Positions 34,312 to 34,525 of a stretch of 34,525 nucleotides of DNA are shown one piece after another. This stretch comes from Ettlia oleoabundans (taxonomy: Eukaryota; Chlorophyta; Chlorophyceae; Chlamydomonadales). Below the pieces are notes generated by a model. That model worked only from the letters and a program-made list of their open reading frames with translations. It ran no database searches and had not been told where the DNA came from. The DNA is taken from the NCBI GenBank assembly GCA_019693395.1, contig JAAMXP010000051.1, forward strand, positions 11,362 to 45,886. The letters run 5' to 3'. Numbering within the stretch: the first letter of the stretch is position 1; each line of letters begins with the position of its first letter. The translations under genes and the position numbers were made by a program.

Positions 34312-34525
34312 ACCTGAGGCAGGCTTAGAAAGGTCGCACTGGCACAAAGCCACAACGAGGTTGTTTAATTGCATAGCATCGGTTGATGAAGTTTAAAAGG
34401 TTTGTACTCTGCTGTTTTCCTACGATACATTTTTACTCCAGCTCGATTCATAAGCATACTAACTGTAGCATAAGGGTGTGGTGGCAGGTTGGCAGCGGCT
34501 GATGTGGTGTCAAGGAAGCACCCAG
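34312..34525 (+). other. 3' flank of the DUF707 gene
   Basis: 214 bp of AT-richer sequence after the stop codon, probably 3' UTR. No exact TGTAA was found before the window ends, and no further gene is visible. Confidence 0.45.

Overview
This is nuclear DNA from a eukaryote, most likely a chlorophyte green alga. The reasons are: moderately GC-rich sequence; very dense short GT-AG introns (about 67 in eight genes); Ala/Gln/Pro-rich low-complexity protein segments; TGTAA motifs (the green-algal polyadenylation signal) after several stop codons; and a phosphatase resembling the photosystem II core phosphatase of plants and algae. No bacterial operon, rRNA, tRNA, CRISPR array or intact transposon was seen. 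Exon-intron models were built by hand from splice signals, reading phase and protein-family knowledge. In every complete gene the exon lengths sum to an intact frame.

Layout. 1-2118 (-): 5' part of a secreted Ala/Ser/Gly-rich silk-like protein, running off the left edge. 3614-5577 (-): bZIP transcription factor. 7082-15437 (-): a 19-exon gene for the U2 snRNP DEAD-box helicase Prp5/DDX46/RH42, with a 10-N assembly gap in intron 6. 16012-17209 (+): small single-C2-domain protein, head-to-head with PRP5. 18378-21722 (-): three-RRM RNA-binding protein. 22192-25553 (-): PP2C-type phosphatase, PBCP-like, with an N-terminal targeting and coiled-coil extension. 25867-30841 (+): protein kinase with an MGC acylation site, a PH domain and a CaMK-like kinase domain, head-to-head with the phosphatase. 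31199-34311 (+): DUF707-family membrane protein.

How the genes fit together. They are ordinary unlinked housekeeping and signalling genes: splicing (PRP5), RNA binding (RRM protein), transcription (bZIP), reversible phosphorylation and membrane signalling (PP2C, PH-kinase, C2 protein), and secretory or cell-surface functions (silk-like protein, DUF707). The only notable arrangement is the phosphatase/kinase pair sharing a 313-bp divergent promoter region.

The most interesting signals are: five GC-AG introns, all with a GCAAGY donor, in five different genes; a recent 96-bp in-frame duplication that doubles the SF3b-binding DPLD motif of Prp5; a PH-CaMK kinase whose DFG motif reads DYD; a silk-like secreted protein with an apparent frame break; a DUF707 protein with a C-terminal membrane anchor; and a perfect 51-bp tandem duplication in a phosphatase intron.
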